Below the pieces are notes generated by a model. It saw only the letters and a list, made by a program, of their open reading frames with translations. It had not been told where the DNA came from and made no database searches. From assembly GCA_043813305.1 (NCBI GenBank), contig JBDRLC010000039.1, forward strand, positions 1-21,633: DNA of 21,633 nt, read 5' to 3'. The position numbers and the translations under genes are program-made. Every line of letters starts with the position of its first letter. The stretch's first letter is position 1. The DNA is from JAHIZC01 sp043813305 (GTDB taxonomy: Bacteria > Omnitrophota > Gorgyraeia > Gygaellales > Profunditerraquicolaceae). Shown here piece after piece: positions 7,291-14,452 of this stretch.

Positions 7291-8064
7291 ATGAGAAAAA
7301 CGATTATTGCCGGAAACTGGAAGATGTATAAGATTATAGCCGAAGCCATCGAGTTGGCTAATGGTTTAAAGAGGGCGCTTTATAAAATAGATAATCAGAA
7401 TATTGATGTAGTACTTTGTCCTCCGTTTACCGCATTAAGCGAAGTGCAGGAAACCCTCGGTGATTCAGTGATACAGCTAGGCGCTCAGGATGTGTATTGG
7501 GAGGATGAGGGTGCTTTTACCGGAGAGCTTTCCTCCAAGATGCTTAAAGATGCGGGATGTAATTTTGTGATCATCGGCCATTCTGAACGCAGGAAATATT
7601 TTTCTGAAACTAATGAAACCGTAAACAAGAAGATCAGAGCAGCATTAGACAGCGGACTTACTCCGATTGTTTGCGTTGGAGAGACCTTGGAGGAGAGGGA
7701 GGCGAATAAGACATTTGATGTATTAGAAGATCACGCCAAGAACGGATTAAAGAATATCTCCGTTGATAACGTACTGAAACTTGTGCTTGCCTATGAGCCG
7801 GTCTGGGCGATCGGGACAGGAAAAACCGCAACACCTCAGCAGGCCCAAGAAGCACATAAATTTATTCGCGATTTACTAAGTGAGTTGTATAATAAAGAGG
7901 CGGCGCAGAGCCTGAGAATCCAGTACGGAGGCAGTGTCAAGCCGGAAAATATCAGCGAATTAATCAAGCAACCGGATATCGATGGGGCTCTGGTAGGAGG
8001 AGCGAGCCTAAAGATAGATTCGTTTGCGGAAATCGTCAGAAAGGCTTCCGAGGTAAAAAAATGA
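7291..8064 (+). CDS. tpiA: Triose-phosphate isomerase
   Basis: Interconverts dihydroxyacetone phosphate and glyceraldehyde 3-phosphate in glycolysis. The 257-residue length is normal. Catalytic residues are visible: Lys11 in AGNWKMYK, His97 in IIGHSERRKYF and Glu169 in LAYEPVWAIGTGKTA; the phosphate-binding QYGGSVKPENI and GALVGGASL loops are intact. The start at 7291 gives the conserved MRKTIIAGNWKMYK; an in-frame GTG at 7255 would read 12 codons of repeat and is unlikely. No Shine-Dalgarno site is present because the palindromic repeat runs right up to the ATG. The stop overlaps the secG start (ATGA), so the two genes are translationally coupled. Confidence 0.97.
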   Translation: MRKTIIAGNWKMYKIIAEAIELANGLKRALYKIDNQNIDVVLCPPFTALSEVQETLGDSVIQLGAQDVYWEDEGAFTGELSSKMLKDAGCNFVIIGHSERRKYFSETNETVNKKIRAALDSGLTPIVCVGETLEEREANKTFDVLEDHAKNGLKNISVDNVLKLVLAYEPVWAIGTGKTATPQQAQEAHKFIRDLLSELYNKEAAQSLRIQYGGSVKPENISELIKQPDIDGALVGGASLKIDSFAEIVRKASEVKK

Positions 8065-8522
8065 TTACTGCAATAATTGTTATTCATGTATTAGCCTGTA
8101 TTTCGTTAATCGGTATTGTATTGATCCAGCGCGGAAGAGGTGGGGGGTTAGTGGAAAGTTTCTCGGGGGTTGAGTCTATGTTCGGAACAAAGACTAGCGC
8201 CATGCTTACTCGTGCAACTACCGTTTTATCCGTTTTATTTTTTGTCACCTGCTTAAGCCTGGCAGCGATCTCTTTAAAACAGAGTAAATCTTTAATGAGG
8301 AATGTTGAGCCAAAACCGATAGCGGAAGCAATAAAGGTAGAAGTGGGAGAGAAAAAGCCTGCTGGAGAACAAGTAGTTGTCACGGAGGCGGCTGAGCCTA
8401 AGGTAGAGGTAGAGCAGATTCCGGTTCAAGAAACTATAGAGGCCGAGGAAGAAGTCAAGGCGGAAACAGAGATGCCGACAGAGTCAGCGATAGCAATTCA
8501 GGAGGTTCCTCAGTCTGAATAA
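8061..8522 (+). CDS. secG: Preprotein translocase subunit SecG with long acidic tail
   Basis: SecG is the small membrane subunit of the SecYEG channel. The sequence shows the two expected membrane helices (about residues 3-22 and 52-74) and the linking loop with QRGRGGGLVESFSG and FGTKTSAMLTRATTVLS, a close family match. A Glu-, Ala- and Val-rich tail of about 75 residues follows, making it 153 residues rather than the usual 75-110; the tail has no recognisable domain and is probably disordered. GAGG about eight bases upstream serves as ribosome site, and the ATG overlaps the tpiA stop by four bases. A terminator follows. tpiA-secG adjacency is common in bacteria. Confidence 0.94.
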   Translation: MITAIIVIHVLACISLIGIVLIQRGRGGGLVESFSGVESMFGTKTSAMLTRATTVLSVLFFVTCLSLAAISLKQSKSLMRNVEPKPIAEAIKVEVGEKKPAGEQVVVTEAAEPKVEVEQIPVQETIEAEEEVKAETEMPTESAIAIQEVPQSE

Positions 8523-8552
8523 AAAAACCCCCTAAACAGGAGATTTGAGACT

Positions 8553-8580
8553 AAAAACTACCATTGATTGGTAGTTTTTT
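8553..8580 (+). terminator. Rho-independent terminator after secG
   Basis: Perfect 11-base stem AAAAACTACCA (8553-8563) and TGGTAGTTTTT (8569-8579), loop TTGAT, ending in a T-run. It stops about six bases before the next ATG at 8587. Confidence 0.9.
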
Positions 8581-8586
8581 ATTAAG

Positions 8587-9735
8587 ATGAATAAAAAATT
8601 ATTTTGGATTTTTGCTTTAAGCAGTACCGTCTATTTTACTCAAGGGATAGAGGGCCTCCCCTCCCAGGGCCTATTTTACTATCTCAAGGAGACCCTTAAC
8701 TATCCTGCGCAAAAGATAATGCTGATCAGCAGCGTGATAACCTTAGCCTGGCTGATTAAGCCGCTAATCGGCTATGTTATAGATAATTATTTTAGTAAGA
8801 AAAAATGGATTTTTGCAGCATTGGTATTTGACGTGGTTATTGTTTTAATCCTTGGCCTTACTCCGTTAACGATCTTTTTGCTTATTGCGTTACTGGTATT
8901 AAATTCAACTAATACTGCTTTTAGAGACGTCGGAGTTGATGGAATAATGTGTGTAGAGGGAAAGCTTTATAACGCTACAGGCAAGATACAGAGTATCCAG
9001 TGGATCTCTATAGCACTCTCCGGGTTGCTAACTGGAGTCGGAGGCGGATATATTGCGCAAAGATGGGGATACCGATATGCCTTCCTCTGCCTGATTCCCT
9101 TCTACATATTGGTGGGATTGAGCGCATTCTTTTATAAAGAGAGCAGCAACGCTAGAAATAACTCTCCCCGGAGTTCCTTATTGGCTGATTTAAAAAAGCT
9201 GTTTACCAACAGGCAGCTAATAATCGTGGGGATATTTCTATTTCTTTATAAGTTTTCCCCATCATTTGGTACTCCGTTGTTCTTTATTCAAAGGGACACT
9301 TTCAAATGGGGGAAGGTTTGGATCGGTACGCTCGCCACAATCAGTACGGTTTTTGAAGTAGCCGGTGCTTTGCTTTATTACAAATACAGCCAGAGGATCA
9401 ACATCAAGAAGTGGTTATTTTATTCTGTTTTTCTCGGCGCTGTAGTTACCTTAAGCTACCTTTATTATACCCCAGTAAGTGCCGTAGCCTATAATATCAT
9501 CTATAGTTTAGTTGGTATGTTTATTTTCATTATGGTGTTAGATTTCATGGCAAAAAATACAATGAAAGGCCTGGAAGCAACGTCCTTTGCCTTACTTACC
9601 AGTTTAAGTAACCTGGCTCTTACCGCAAGCAACTTATCAGGAGCATTCCTGCTTCCGATAATCGGGTTAAAATGGTTGATTATTATATCTTCTCTGACTA
9701 GCTTTTTATGTTTGTTTTTGATTAGAAAAATATAA
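8587..9735 (+). CDS. Folate-biopterin/AmpG-like major facilitator transporter
   Basis: A 382-residue polytopic membrane protein with about 12 hydrophobic segments. The start (STVYFTQGIEGLPSQGLFYY, then LAWLIKPLIGYVIDNY) resembles the first two helices and loop of the BT1 folate-biopterin family and the related AmpG branch of the major facilitator superfamily, including the acidic residue after the second helix. The middle loop FFYKESSNARNN...LLADLKKLF separates the two six-helix halves. Substrate cannot be read from the sequence. There is no Shine-Dalgarno site before the ATG, which follows the secG terminator by about six bases; no promoter of its own was recognised in that gap. Confidence 0.75.
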   Translation: MNKKLFWIFALSSTVYFTQGIEGLPSQGLFYYLKETLNYPAQKIMLISSVITLAWLIKPLIGYVIDNYFSKKKWIFAALVFDVVIVLILGLTPLTIFLLIALLVLNSTNTAFRDVGVDGIMCVEGKLYNATGKIQSIQWISIALSGLLTGVGGGYIAQRWGYRYAFLCLIPFYILVGLSAFFYKESSNARNNSPRSSLLADLKKLFTNRQLIIVGIFLFLYKFSPSFGTPLFFIQRDTFKWGKVWIGTLATISTVFEVAGALLYYKYSQRINIKKWLFYSVFLGAVVTLSYLYYTPVSAVAYNIIYSLVGMFIFIMVLDFMAKNTMKGLEATSFALLTSLSNLALTASNLSGAFLLPIIGLKWLIIISSLTSFLCLFLIRKI

Positions 9736-9739
9736 ATTA

Positions 9740-9778
9740 TTGTTTTTTAGCACTAGCTTATATATAATATAAGCCTAG
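9740..9778 (+). promoter_or_regulatory. Promoter of the ArgA-like gene with overlapping operator-like palindrome
   Basis: TTGTTT (9740-9745), 17 bases, TATAAT (9763-9768). A palindrome, CTAGCTTATAT (9753-9763) with ATATAAGCCTAG (9767-9778), one base bulged, spans the -10 box, and CTAGCTTA repeats once more just downstream. A repressor bound here would block RNA polymerase. Given the downstream gene, an arginine-responsive repressor is possible but not shown. Confidence 0.6.
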
Positions 9779-9804
9779 CTTAAAAATCAAAGGAGCATCA
9801 GACA

Positions 9805-10260
9805 ATGATCAGAAAGGCCGAGATTAAAGATATAAAACAGATCCATGCTTTAATTAATTCGTTTGCCAGGCAGGATTTAATGCTGCCCCGTTCATTAAAC
9901 GAGCTTTACGAAAACCTCAGGGACTATTGGGTTGTCCAGGAGCGCCGCGGGGTCGTCGGTTGCTGTGCCCTGCATATTTGTTGGGATGACTTAGCGGAGA
10001 TAAAGTCTCTGGCAGTCTTAAAAACGCATCAGAGAAGAGGGCTTGGCAAGAAGCTTTTATTAAGCTGCCTGGATGAAGCGGGGAAGCTTGGTGCGAAGCG
10101 AATTTTCGTACTTACATTTAAGCCGGAATATTTCAGAAAATTCGGGTTTAAAAAAATCAGCAATTCTAAGCTGCCCCATAAGATCTGGGCAGAGTGTATA
10201 AATTGCGCAAAATTTCCTGATTGTCAAGAGGTTGCGCTGCTTAAAAAACTATCCTCTTAA
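9805..10260 (+). CDS. argA: GNAT N-acetyltransferase, probable short N-acetylglutamate synthase
   Basis: Probably acetylates glutamate with acetyl-CoA, the first step of arginine biosynthesis. The 151-residue protein is a single GNAT domain: the acetyl-CoA loop is HQRRGLGKKLLL (Q/RxxGxG), preceded by the strand AEIKSLAVL, and the C-terminal half contains LTFKPEYFRKFGFKKI. The ending LPHKIWAECINCAKFPDCQEVAL, with its Cys-rich motif, is typical of stand-alone short N-acetylglutamate synthases rather than of ribosomal acetyltransferases. GGAG lies upstream with a long spacer. No other arginine genes are in the window, so the role rests on motif similarity and the operator-like palindrome upstream. 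Confidence 0.75.
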   Translation: MIRKAEIKDIKQIHALINSFARQDLMLPRSLNELYENLRDYWVVQERRGVVGCCALHICWDDLAEIKSLAVLKTHQRRGLGKKLLLSCLDEAGKLGAKRIFVLTFKPEYFRKFGFKKISNSKLPHKIWAECINCAKFPDCQEVALLKKLSS

Positions 10261-10275
10261 AATTTCAATCAATAC

Positions 10276-10359
10276 TTGCCCGGTTAGAAATTCAGTTTAT
10301 AATATGGCAAGATAAATAAATCTGACGGGGCTTGTAAATTCAACTTTTTATGGTATAAT
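10276..10359 (+). promoter_or_regulatory. Tandem promoters of the acyl-CoA dehydrogenase/Etf operon
   Basis: Distal: TTGCCC (10276-10281), 16 bases, TATAAT (10298-10303), framed by CTTGCC (10275-10280) and GGCAAG (10306-10311), an inverted pair that could be an operator. Proximal: TTGTAA (10332-10337), 16 bases, TATAAT (10354-10359) with a TG extended -10. A strong AAGGAGGA ribosome site follows just before the gene. Confidence 0.65.
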
Positions 10360-10388
10360 TCGCTACTCTTAATCTAGAAGGAGGAGAA

Positions 10389-11540
10389 ATGGATTATTTA
10401 TTGACCGATGAACAGAAGATGGTGCGGGATCTGGCGAGAAAGATCGCGCAGGAGAAGATCAAGCCGGTAGCTGCCAAATATGACCAGAGTGAGGAGTTTC
10501 CTTGGGAGATTCTCAAGGTCATAGCAGACGCAGGTTTATTTGGTATTTTTGTTCCCGAGCAATACGGGGGCATGGGCGAAAATATACTTAATTTATGTAT
10601 AGCTACTGAGGAACTTTCAAAGGCCTGCGGTGGGATTGCGGTATGTTATGCTGCCTCTGCTCTAGGGACATTCCCGATAGTGCTCTTTGGAAACGAGGGG
10701 CAGAAGGAGAAATATCTTCCAGATTTAGCCAGTGGTAAGAAAATTGCTGCCTTCGGTCTTACTGAGCCCGAAGCTGGCTCTGACGCCTCGGCGATCATGA
10801 CTACGGCAAAAAAAGAAGGAGACCATTACATTTTAAACGGAATAAAGCATTTTATCACCAACGGCGGAGATGCGCAAACTTATACGGTAATCGCTATGAC
10901 CGATAAGAAGAAGGGCGCAAGGGGCGCATCGGCTTTTATAGTAGAAAAGGATACTGCAGGTTTTACTTTCGGTAAAAAAGAGGAAAAATTAGGCATACGC
11001 GCTTCATCAACTAGAGAGTTGGTATTCAGTGACTGCAAGATACCGAAAGATAACCTATTATCTAAAGAGGGGATGGGGTTTATTGTGACGATGAAGACCT
11101 TTGATAAGTCTCGTCCGGGGGTAGCAGCACAGGCAGTCGGAATCGCCCAAGGCGCTCTGGATGTAGCGGTAAAATACGCCAGAGAAAGAGTGCAATTCGG
11201 AAAATCAATATCTTCTTTTCAGGGCATACAGTGGATGTTGGCGGATATGGCTACTGAAGTTGAAGCAGCCCGGGCATTAGTCTATGCCTGTGCCAGAGAG
11301 ATAGATGCCCAGGCCAAAGATATTGCAAAGGATTCAGCTATGGCCAAGATGTATGCTTCGGATGTGGCGATGAGAGTAGCTAATGATGCAGTTCAGATAT
11401 TGGGCGGTTATGGTTATATGCGGGATTATCCGGCTGAGAAATATCTACGCGACGCAAAGATTACTCAGATATACGAGGGAACCAATCAGATCCAGCGCAA
11501 TATTATCGCCCTGCAATTAATTAAGGAAATGGCAAAATGA
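10389..11540 (+). CDS. Acyl-CoA dehydrogenase (butyryl-CoA type)
   Basis: FAD-dependent enzyme that interconverts acyl-CoA and trans-2-enoyl-CoA, passing electrons to or from an electron-transfer flavoprotein. The 383 residues contain all family landmarks: FGLTEPEAGSDAS (residues 122-134), ITNGGDAQTYTV, GVAAQAVGIAQGALD, ERVQFGKSISSFQGIQW, and QILGGYGYMRDYPAEKYLRDAK leading to IYEGTNQIQR, whose Glu363 is the catalytic base in the short-chain position. The stop overlaps the etfB start, so it forms an operon with both Etf subunits. That order (dehydrogenase, etfB, ferredoxin-fused etfA) matches the caffeyl-CoA reductase set carCDE of Acetobacterium woodii. Substrate chain length or type is not determined. 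Crotonase, thiolase and hydroxyacyl-CoA dehydrogenase genes are absent from the window. Confidence 0.95.
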   Translation: MDYLLTDEQKMVRDLARKIAQEKIKPVAAKYDQSEEFPWEILKVIADAGLFGIFVPEQYGGMGENILNLCIATEELSKACGGIAVCYAASALGTFPIVLFGNEGQKEKYLPDLASGKKIAAFGLTEPEAGSDASAIMTTAKKEGDHYILNGIKHFITNGGDAQTYTVIAMTDKKKGARGASAFIVEKDTAGFTFGKKEEKLGIRASSTRELVFSDCKIPKDNLLSKEGMGFIVTMKTFDKSRPGVAAQAVGIAQGALDVAVKYARERVQFGKSISSFQGIQWMLADMATEVEAARALVYACAREIDAQAKDIAKDSAMAKMYASDVAMRVANDAVQILGGYGYMRDYPAEKYLRDAKITQIYEGTNQIQRNIIALQLIKEMAK

Positions 11541-12319
11541 ATATAGTTGTCTGTATTAAACAGGTCCCGGAAACCACCGAAGTCAGAATTAACCCGGAAA
11601 CTAACACCTTAATCCGCGAGGGCGTGAAGTCGATGATAAACCCTTTTGATATGTATGCGATAGAGGAGGCAATCAGGCTTAAGGAGAAGACAAGCGGAAA
11701 AGTTACGGTTATCTCTATGGGGCCGCCTCAGGCAGACTCTGCATTAAGGGAGGCGATATCTCTGGGTGTAGATGAGGCGATATTAGTCAGTGACCGGGCT
11801 TTTGCCGGAAGCGATACTTGGGCAACCAGCTACACGCTTTCAAAAGCAATAAAGAAGATCGGCGATTTTGATCTGATCATCTGCGGAAAGCAGGCCTCCG
11901 ACGGAGATACGGCCCAGGTCGGGCCGGGGATTGCCACCCACTTAGATATTCCCCAGGTTACCTATGTTAAGAAAATCGAGGAAGTAAAGGATAAGAGTAT
12001 GCGCGTTGAGAGGATGATGGAGGAGGGCTTTGAAATAATCGAGACTCCTCTGCCGGCCCTACTCACCGTAGTAAAAGAGATAAACGAGCCGCGGATGCCG
12101 TCTCTAAAGGGGATGATCAAGGCAAAATCAGCGATGATAAAGACCTGGACTCAAAAAGAACTGGAGCTGGATGCGCAAAAAATTGGGCTTTGCGGATCTC
12201 CTACTCAAGTTATAAAGATTTTTGCTCCCCCCCAGAGAAAGGGAGGAGAGATCATCGAGGGCGAGGTTTCGGAAGTAGCTAAAAAATTAGTTGGCTTATT
12301 AAAAGACGAGGTTGTTTAA
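11537..12319 (+). CDS. etfB: Electron transfer flavoprotein, beta subunit
   Basis: Partner of EtfA, carrying flavin electrons between the adjacent acyl-CoA dehydrogenase and other carriers. The 260-residue protein starts MNIVVCIKQVPETTEVRINP, typical of EtfB, followed by NPFDMYAIEEAIRLKE and the nucleotide-binding CGKQASDGDTAQVGPGIA. That motif resembles Etf proteins of anaerobes that carry out electron bifurcation, although sequence alone does not prove bifurcation. The ATG overlaps the preceding stop by four bases (ATGA), with AAGGA upstream inside the dehydrogenase gene. The C-terminal region PPQRKGGEIIEGE is also family-typical. Confidence 0.95.
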   Translation: MNIVVCIKQVPETTEVRINPETNTLIREGVKSMINPFDMYAIEEAIRLKEKTSGKVTVISMGPPQADSALREAISLGVDEAILVSDRAFAGSDTWATSYTLSKAIKKIGDFDLIICGKQASDGDTAQVGPGIATHLDIPQVTYVKKIEEVKDKSMRVERMMEEGFEIIETPLPALLTVVKEINEPRMPSLKGMIKAKSAMIKTWTQKELELDAQKIGLCGSPTQVIKIFAPPQRKGGEIIEGEVSEVAKKLVGLLKDEVV

Positions 12320-12320
12320 A

Positions 12321-13562
12321 GTGGCGATTCAAGTGATCATTGAAAAATGTACGGGTTGTACGCTATGCATTAAGTCATGTCCGTTTAATGCGATTAAGAT
12401 GGAAGATAAAAAAGGCTTACCTGCTCTATCTGCCGGACAAGCAGGCGGCAGACAGGCCGTGATTGACCTGACTCAATGCAATCTTTGCGGTGCCTGCGTT
12501 CCCGTATGTAAATTTGATGCGATTCTTCTGGAAAGGGAGGCAGTAGGTGTTGTGCCGGATATTAAGAATTATAAAGGTATTTGGGTGTTTATCGAACAGA
12601 AGAAGGGAAAGGTACAGTCAGTCTCATATGAATTATTAGGCAAAGCCAGGGAATTAGCCGGAAAGTTAAATTGCCAAGTAAGCGGCGTATTGATCGGAAA
12701 TGATCTGGAGGACCAGCTTGATGAAATATTTTGGCACGGCGCAGATAATCTGTATCTGGTTGAGGCTCCGGAGTTAGCTCATTTCTTAGATGAACCTTAC
12801 ACCAACATCCTGGTTAGTCTAATCCAGAAATATAAGCCGGAAATTATGATCTGCGGAGCGACTGCTATTGGCAGGTCTTTAATCTCGCGGGTGGCGGTTA
12901 AGATTAATGCAGGCCTGACAGCTGACTGCACGGGGCTGGATATTGACCCCAAGAAGAAGATACTTTTACAGACCCGTCCTGCGTTCGGCGGGAATATTAT
13001 GGCTACGATTATCTCTCCTAACCACAGGCCTCAGATGGCGACTGTCAGGCATAAAGTAATGCAGCCGATTACGCCGGATAAAAGCAGAAAAGGTAAAATC
13101 ATCAGGGAAAAATTTGATTCTTCTTTTTATTTATCGCGCACTAAACTCCTTGATATAGTAGAAGAGGTAGAGACATTAGTTAATTTAGCAGAAGCAGATA
13201 TTATTGTTTCCGGTGGCAGAGGGTTAGGGGGGCCGGAAAATTTTAAAATCTTAGAAGAGCTCGCTCATGTTTTAGGTGCTGCGGTGGGTTCTTCCCGCGC
13301 AGCTGTAGATGCAGGCTGGATTCCATATTCTCATCAGGTAGGCCAGACCGGTAGGACGGTTTCTCCTAAGATTTATATAGCCTGTGGTATTTCGGGGCAG
13401 ATTCAGCATCTTGTTGGTATGCAATCTTCTAAAATCATCGTTGCGATTAATAAAGACCCGGATGCACCTATCTTCAAGTTTGCCACTTACGGCATAGTAG
13501 GAGACCTCTTTCAAATCATACCCGCCTTGACTAAAAAATTCAAGGAAATCCGTAAAATTTAA
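12321..13562 (+). CDS. etfA: Electron transfer flavoprotein, alpha subunit, with N-terminal ferredoxin domain
   Basis: EtfA binds FAD and forms a heterodimer with EtfB. Here about 65 residues precede the usual EtfA domain and form a 2[4Fe-4S] ferredoxin: CTGCTLCIKSCP (Cys10, 13, 16, 20) and CNLCGACVPVC (Cys53, 56, 59, 63). The EtfA body follows from about residue 85, with the FAD-binding C-terminal part RGLGGPENFK, GQTGRTVSPKIYIACGISG and INKDPDAPIFKFATYGIVGD intact. Such ferredoxin-fused EtfA occurs in bifurcating or reducing Acd/Etf complexes of anaerobes, for example CarE. The GTG at 12321 is preferred because GAGG (12308-12311) stands nine bases away; a TTG at 12312 would also be in frame. 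Between the two cluster halves an extra segment (about residues 32-45) is encoded by a palindromic DNA element. Confidence 0.94.
   Translation: MAIQVIIEKCTGCTLCIKSCPFNAIKMEDKKGLPALSAGQAGGRQAVIDLTQCNLCGACVPVCKFDAILLEREAVGVVPDIKNYKGIWVFIEQKKGKVQSVSYELLGKARELAGKLNCQVSGVLIGNDLEDQLDEIFWHGADNLYLVEAPELAHFLDEPYTNILVSLIQKYKPEIMICGATAIGRSLISRVAVKINAGLTADCTGLDIDPKKKILLQTRPAFGGNIMATIISPNHRPQMATVRHKVMQPITPDKSRKGKIIREKFDSSFYLSRTKLLDIVEEVETLVNLAEADIIVSGGRGLGGPENFKILEELAHVLGAAVGSSRAAVDAGWIPYSHQVGQTGRTVSPKIYIACGISGQIQHLVGMQSSKIIVAINKDPDAPIFKFATYGIVGDLFQIIPALTKKFKEIRKI
12420..12451. repeat. Palindromic element inside etfA, in frame
   Basis: Two interleaved inverted pairs: CCTGCT (12420-12425) with AGCAGG (12440-12445), and CTGCC (12430-12434) with GGCAG (12447-12451). 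The core resembles the palindrome at 21317-21336 (both hold TGCCG followed by ACA and CAGG). It encodes LPALSAGQAGGRQ between the two iron-sulfur half-motifs, without disturbing the frame or the cysteines. Confidence 0.6.
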
Positions 13563-13609
13563 CCCCAAAATTCAAAAGAAACCGCTTTCCTATTCTACCT
13601 GTTTATACC

Positions 13610-13638
13610 TTGAAAATACCTTAAATTTAAGGCATATT
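13610..13638 (+). promoter_or_regulatory. Possible promoter of the PilZ gene with palindrome in the spacer
   Basis: TTGAAA (13610-13615), 17 bases, CATATT (13633-13638). The spacer contains a perfect 14-base palindrome, CCTTAAATTTAAGG (13619-13632), a candidate operator. The -10 match is modest. Confidence 0.4.
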
Positions 13639-13673
13639 TTATTAGATAAAGTATATACAAGAAAGGGTCAGTA

Positions 13674-14024
13674 ATGCAAGAGACTAAGCAGGAAGAAAGA
13701 AGACACCAGTCTAGATTCTGTATAGACATCCCTTTAAATTATTGCTCTTGTAATTCCGGAGTGCCGATAAAAGCCTTGACCCACGATATCAGCATAAAAG
13801 GTCTCTGTATCATTTCCGATAAGCTATTCCCCGACGGTACGGTTTTAAATTTATGTCTTATGATGCGCGATAATAATGAGAAGATCTTTATAAAAGGAAA
13901 AGTTATTTGGTTAAAAGATACCAGCTATCAAAAATACCGGATGGGAATACGGCTGGAAGATATGAGCCTTAAGCCGGTCCCCATGGTATTAAGAACAATA
14001 TTGTCCGGAAAGAAATATTATTAA
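13674..14024 (+). CDS. PilZ-domain protein, probable cyclic-di-GMP receptor
   Basis: A 116-residue single-domain protein. Both c-di-GMP-binding motifs are present: RxxxR as RHQSR (Arg10 to Arg14) and DxSxxG as DISIKG (residues 38-43), at the normal separation, and the domain continues with GKVIWLKD and GIRLEDMS. It should bind cyclic-di-GMP and relay the signal to an unknown target by protein contact. Ribosome site AAGGG precedes the ATG. It stands alone, with its own promoter-like region and a terminator. A GGDEF protein encoded about 3.7 kb downstream could supply the ligand. Confidence 0.88.
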   Translation: MQETKQEERRHQSRFCIDIPLNYCSCNSGVPIKALTHDISIKGLCIISDKLFPDGTVLNLCLMMRDNNEKIFIKGKVIWLKDTSYQKYRMGIRLEDMSLKPVPMVLRTILSGKKYY

Positions 14025-14026
14025 CC

Positions 14027-14053
14027 CGCCCCTCTCTTGAAAGGGGCGTTTTT
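14027..14053 (+). terminator. Rho-independent terminator after the PilZ gene
   Basis: Stem CGCCCCT (14027-14033) with AGGGGCG (14042-14048), then five T (14049-14053). Confidence 0.88.
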
Positions 14054-14065
14054 ATACGTGTTCAT

Positions 14066-14092
14066 AAGGGTGTCCCTTAGAGAGACACCCTT
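14066..14092. repeat. Second hairpin downstream of the PilZ gene
   Basis: Perfect 9-base stem AAGGGTGTC (14066-14074) and GACACCCTT (14084-14092) without a proper T-run. It may be a back-up terminator or a dispersed palindrome. Nothing else is seen between it and the promoter at 14199. Confidence 0.6.
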
Positions 14093-14198
14093 TGCTTTAG
14101 ATAATAAGAGATCCCTGTAAGAAGTTCATAAAACAGCACTTTTTCACACCATTTCCACCCCAATTTCATAGCAATGTTAAAGAATGTAAATATTTTCC

Positions 14199-14226
14199 TT
14201 GACATGATCAGTCTATTTGCTATAAT
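14199..14226 (+). promoter_or_regulatory. Sigma-70-like promoter of the HTH-smc operon
   Basis: Perfect TTGACA (14199-14204), 16 bases, perfect TATAAT (14221-14226). The first gene starts 25 bases further on with a GAGGTG ribosome site (14242-14247). Confidence 0.85.
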
Positions 14227-14251
14227 GACCAAAGTTATAGCGAGGTGAAAA

Positions 14252-14434
14252 GTGATAATAAGCAGTGGATTGATGACAATAGAGGATTTAGCAGACTACC
14301 TAAAGGTCACTCGTAGGACTATCTACGATTGGCTTAAGCATGATAAGATTCCCGCACTAAAGCTAGTGGGTCAATGGCGTTTTAAAAAGGATAAGATCGA
14401 TGCTTGGCTCGAAGACCAGACTAAGCAACATTAA
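14252..14434 (+). CDS. Small excisionase-family helix-turn-helix DNA-binding protein
   Basis: A 60-residue protein made of one winged-helix/MerR-like DNA-binding domain: MTIEDLADYLKVTRRTIYDWLKHDKIPALKLVGQWRF followed by KKDKIDAWL, the standard pattern of the excisionase-type HTH domain. GTG at 14252 is taken as start because GAGGTG lies just upstream; ATG at 14273 is an alternative that keeps the whole domain. It is the first gene after a strong promoter and lies 18 bases before smc, so the two are probably co-transcribed. No integrase is nearby, so a phage excisionase role is unlikely; a regulator or chromosome-binding partner is more plausible. Confidence 0.85.
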   Translation: MIISSGLMTIEDLADYLKVTRRTIYDWLKHDKIPALKLVGQWRFKKDKIDAWLEDQTKQH

Positions 14435-14452
14435 CTGTAAAAGGAGAAAATA

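Noticed and set aside
12312..12320. TTG start for etfA
   Set aside because: GAGG ends directly next to it, leaving no proper spacer; GTG at 12321 has a nine-base spacing.
14066..14092. Hairpin as a second terminator of the PilZ gene
   Set aside because: The stem is strong, but the following bases are not a T-run, so it is listed only as a repeat.
14252..14434. HTH gene as a phage excisionase marking a prophage
   Set aside because: No integrase, attachment repeats or phage genes nearby; it sits in an operon with smc.
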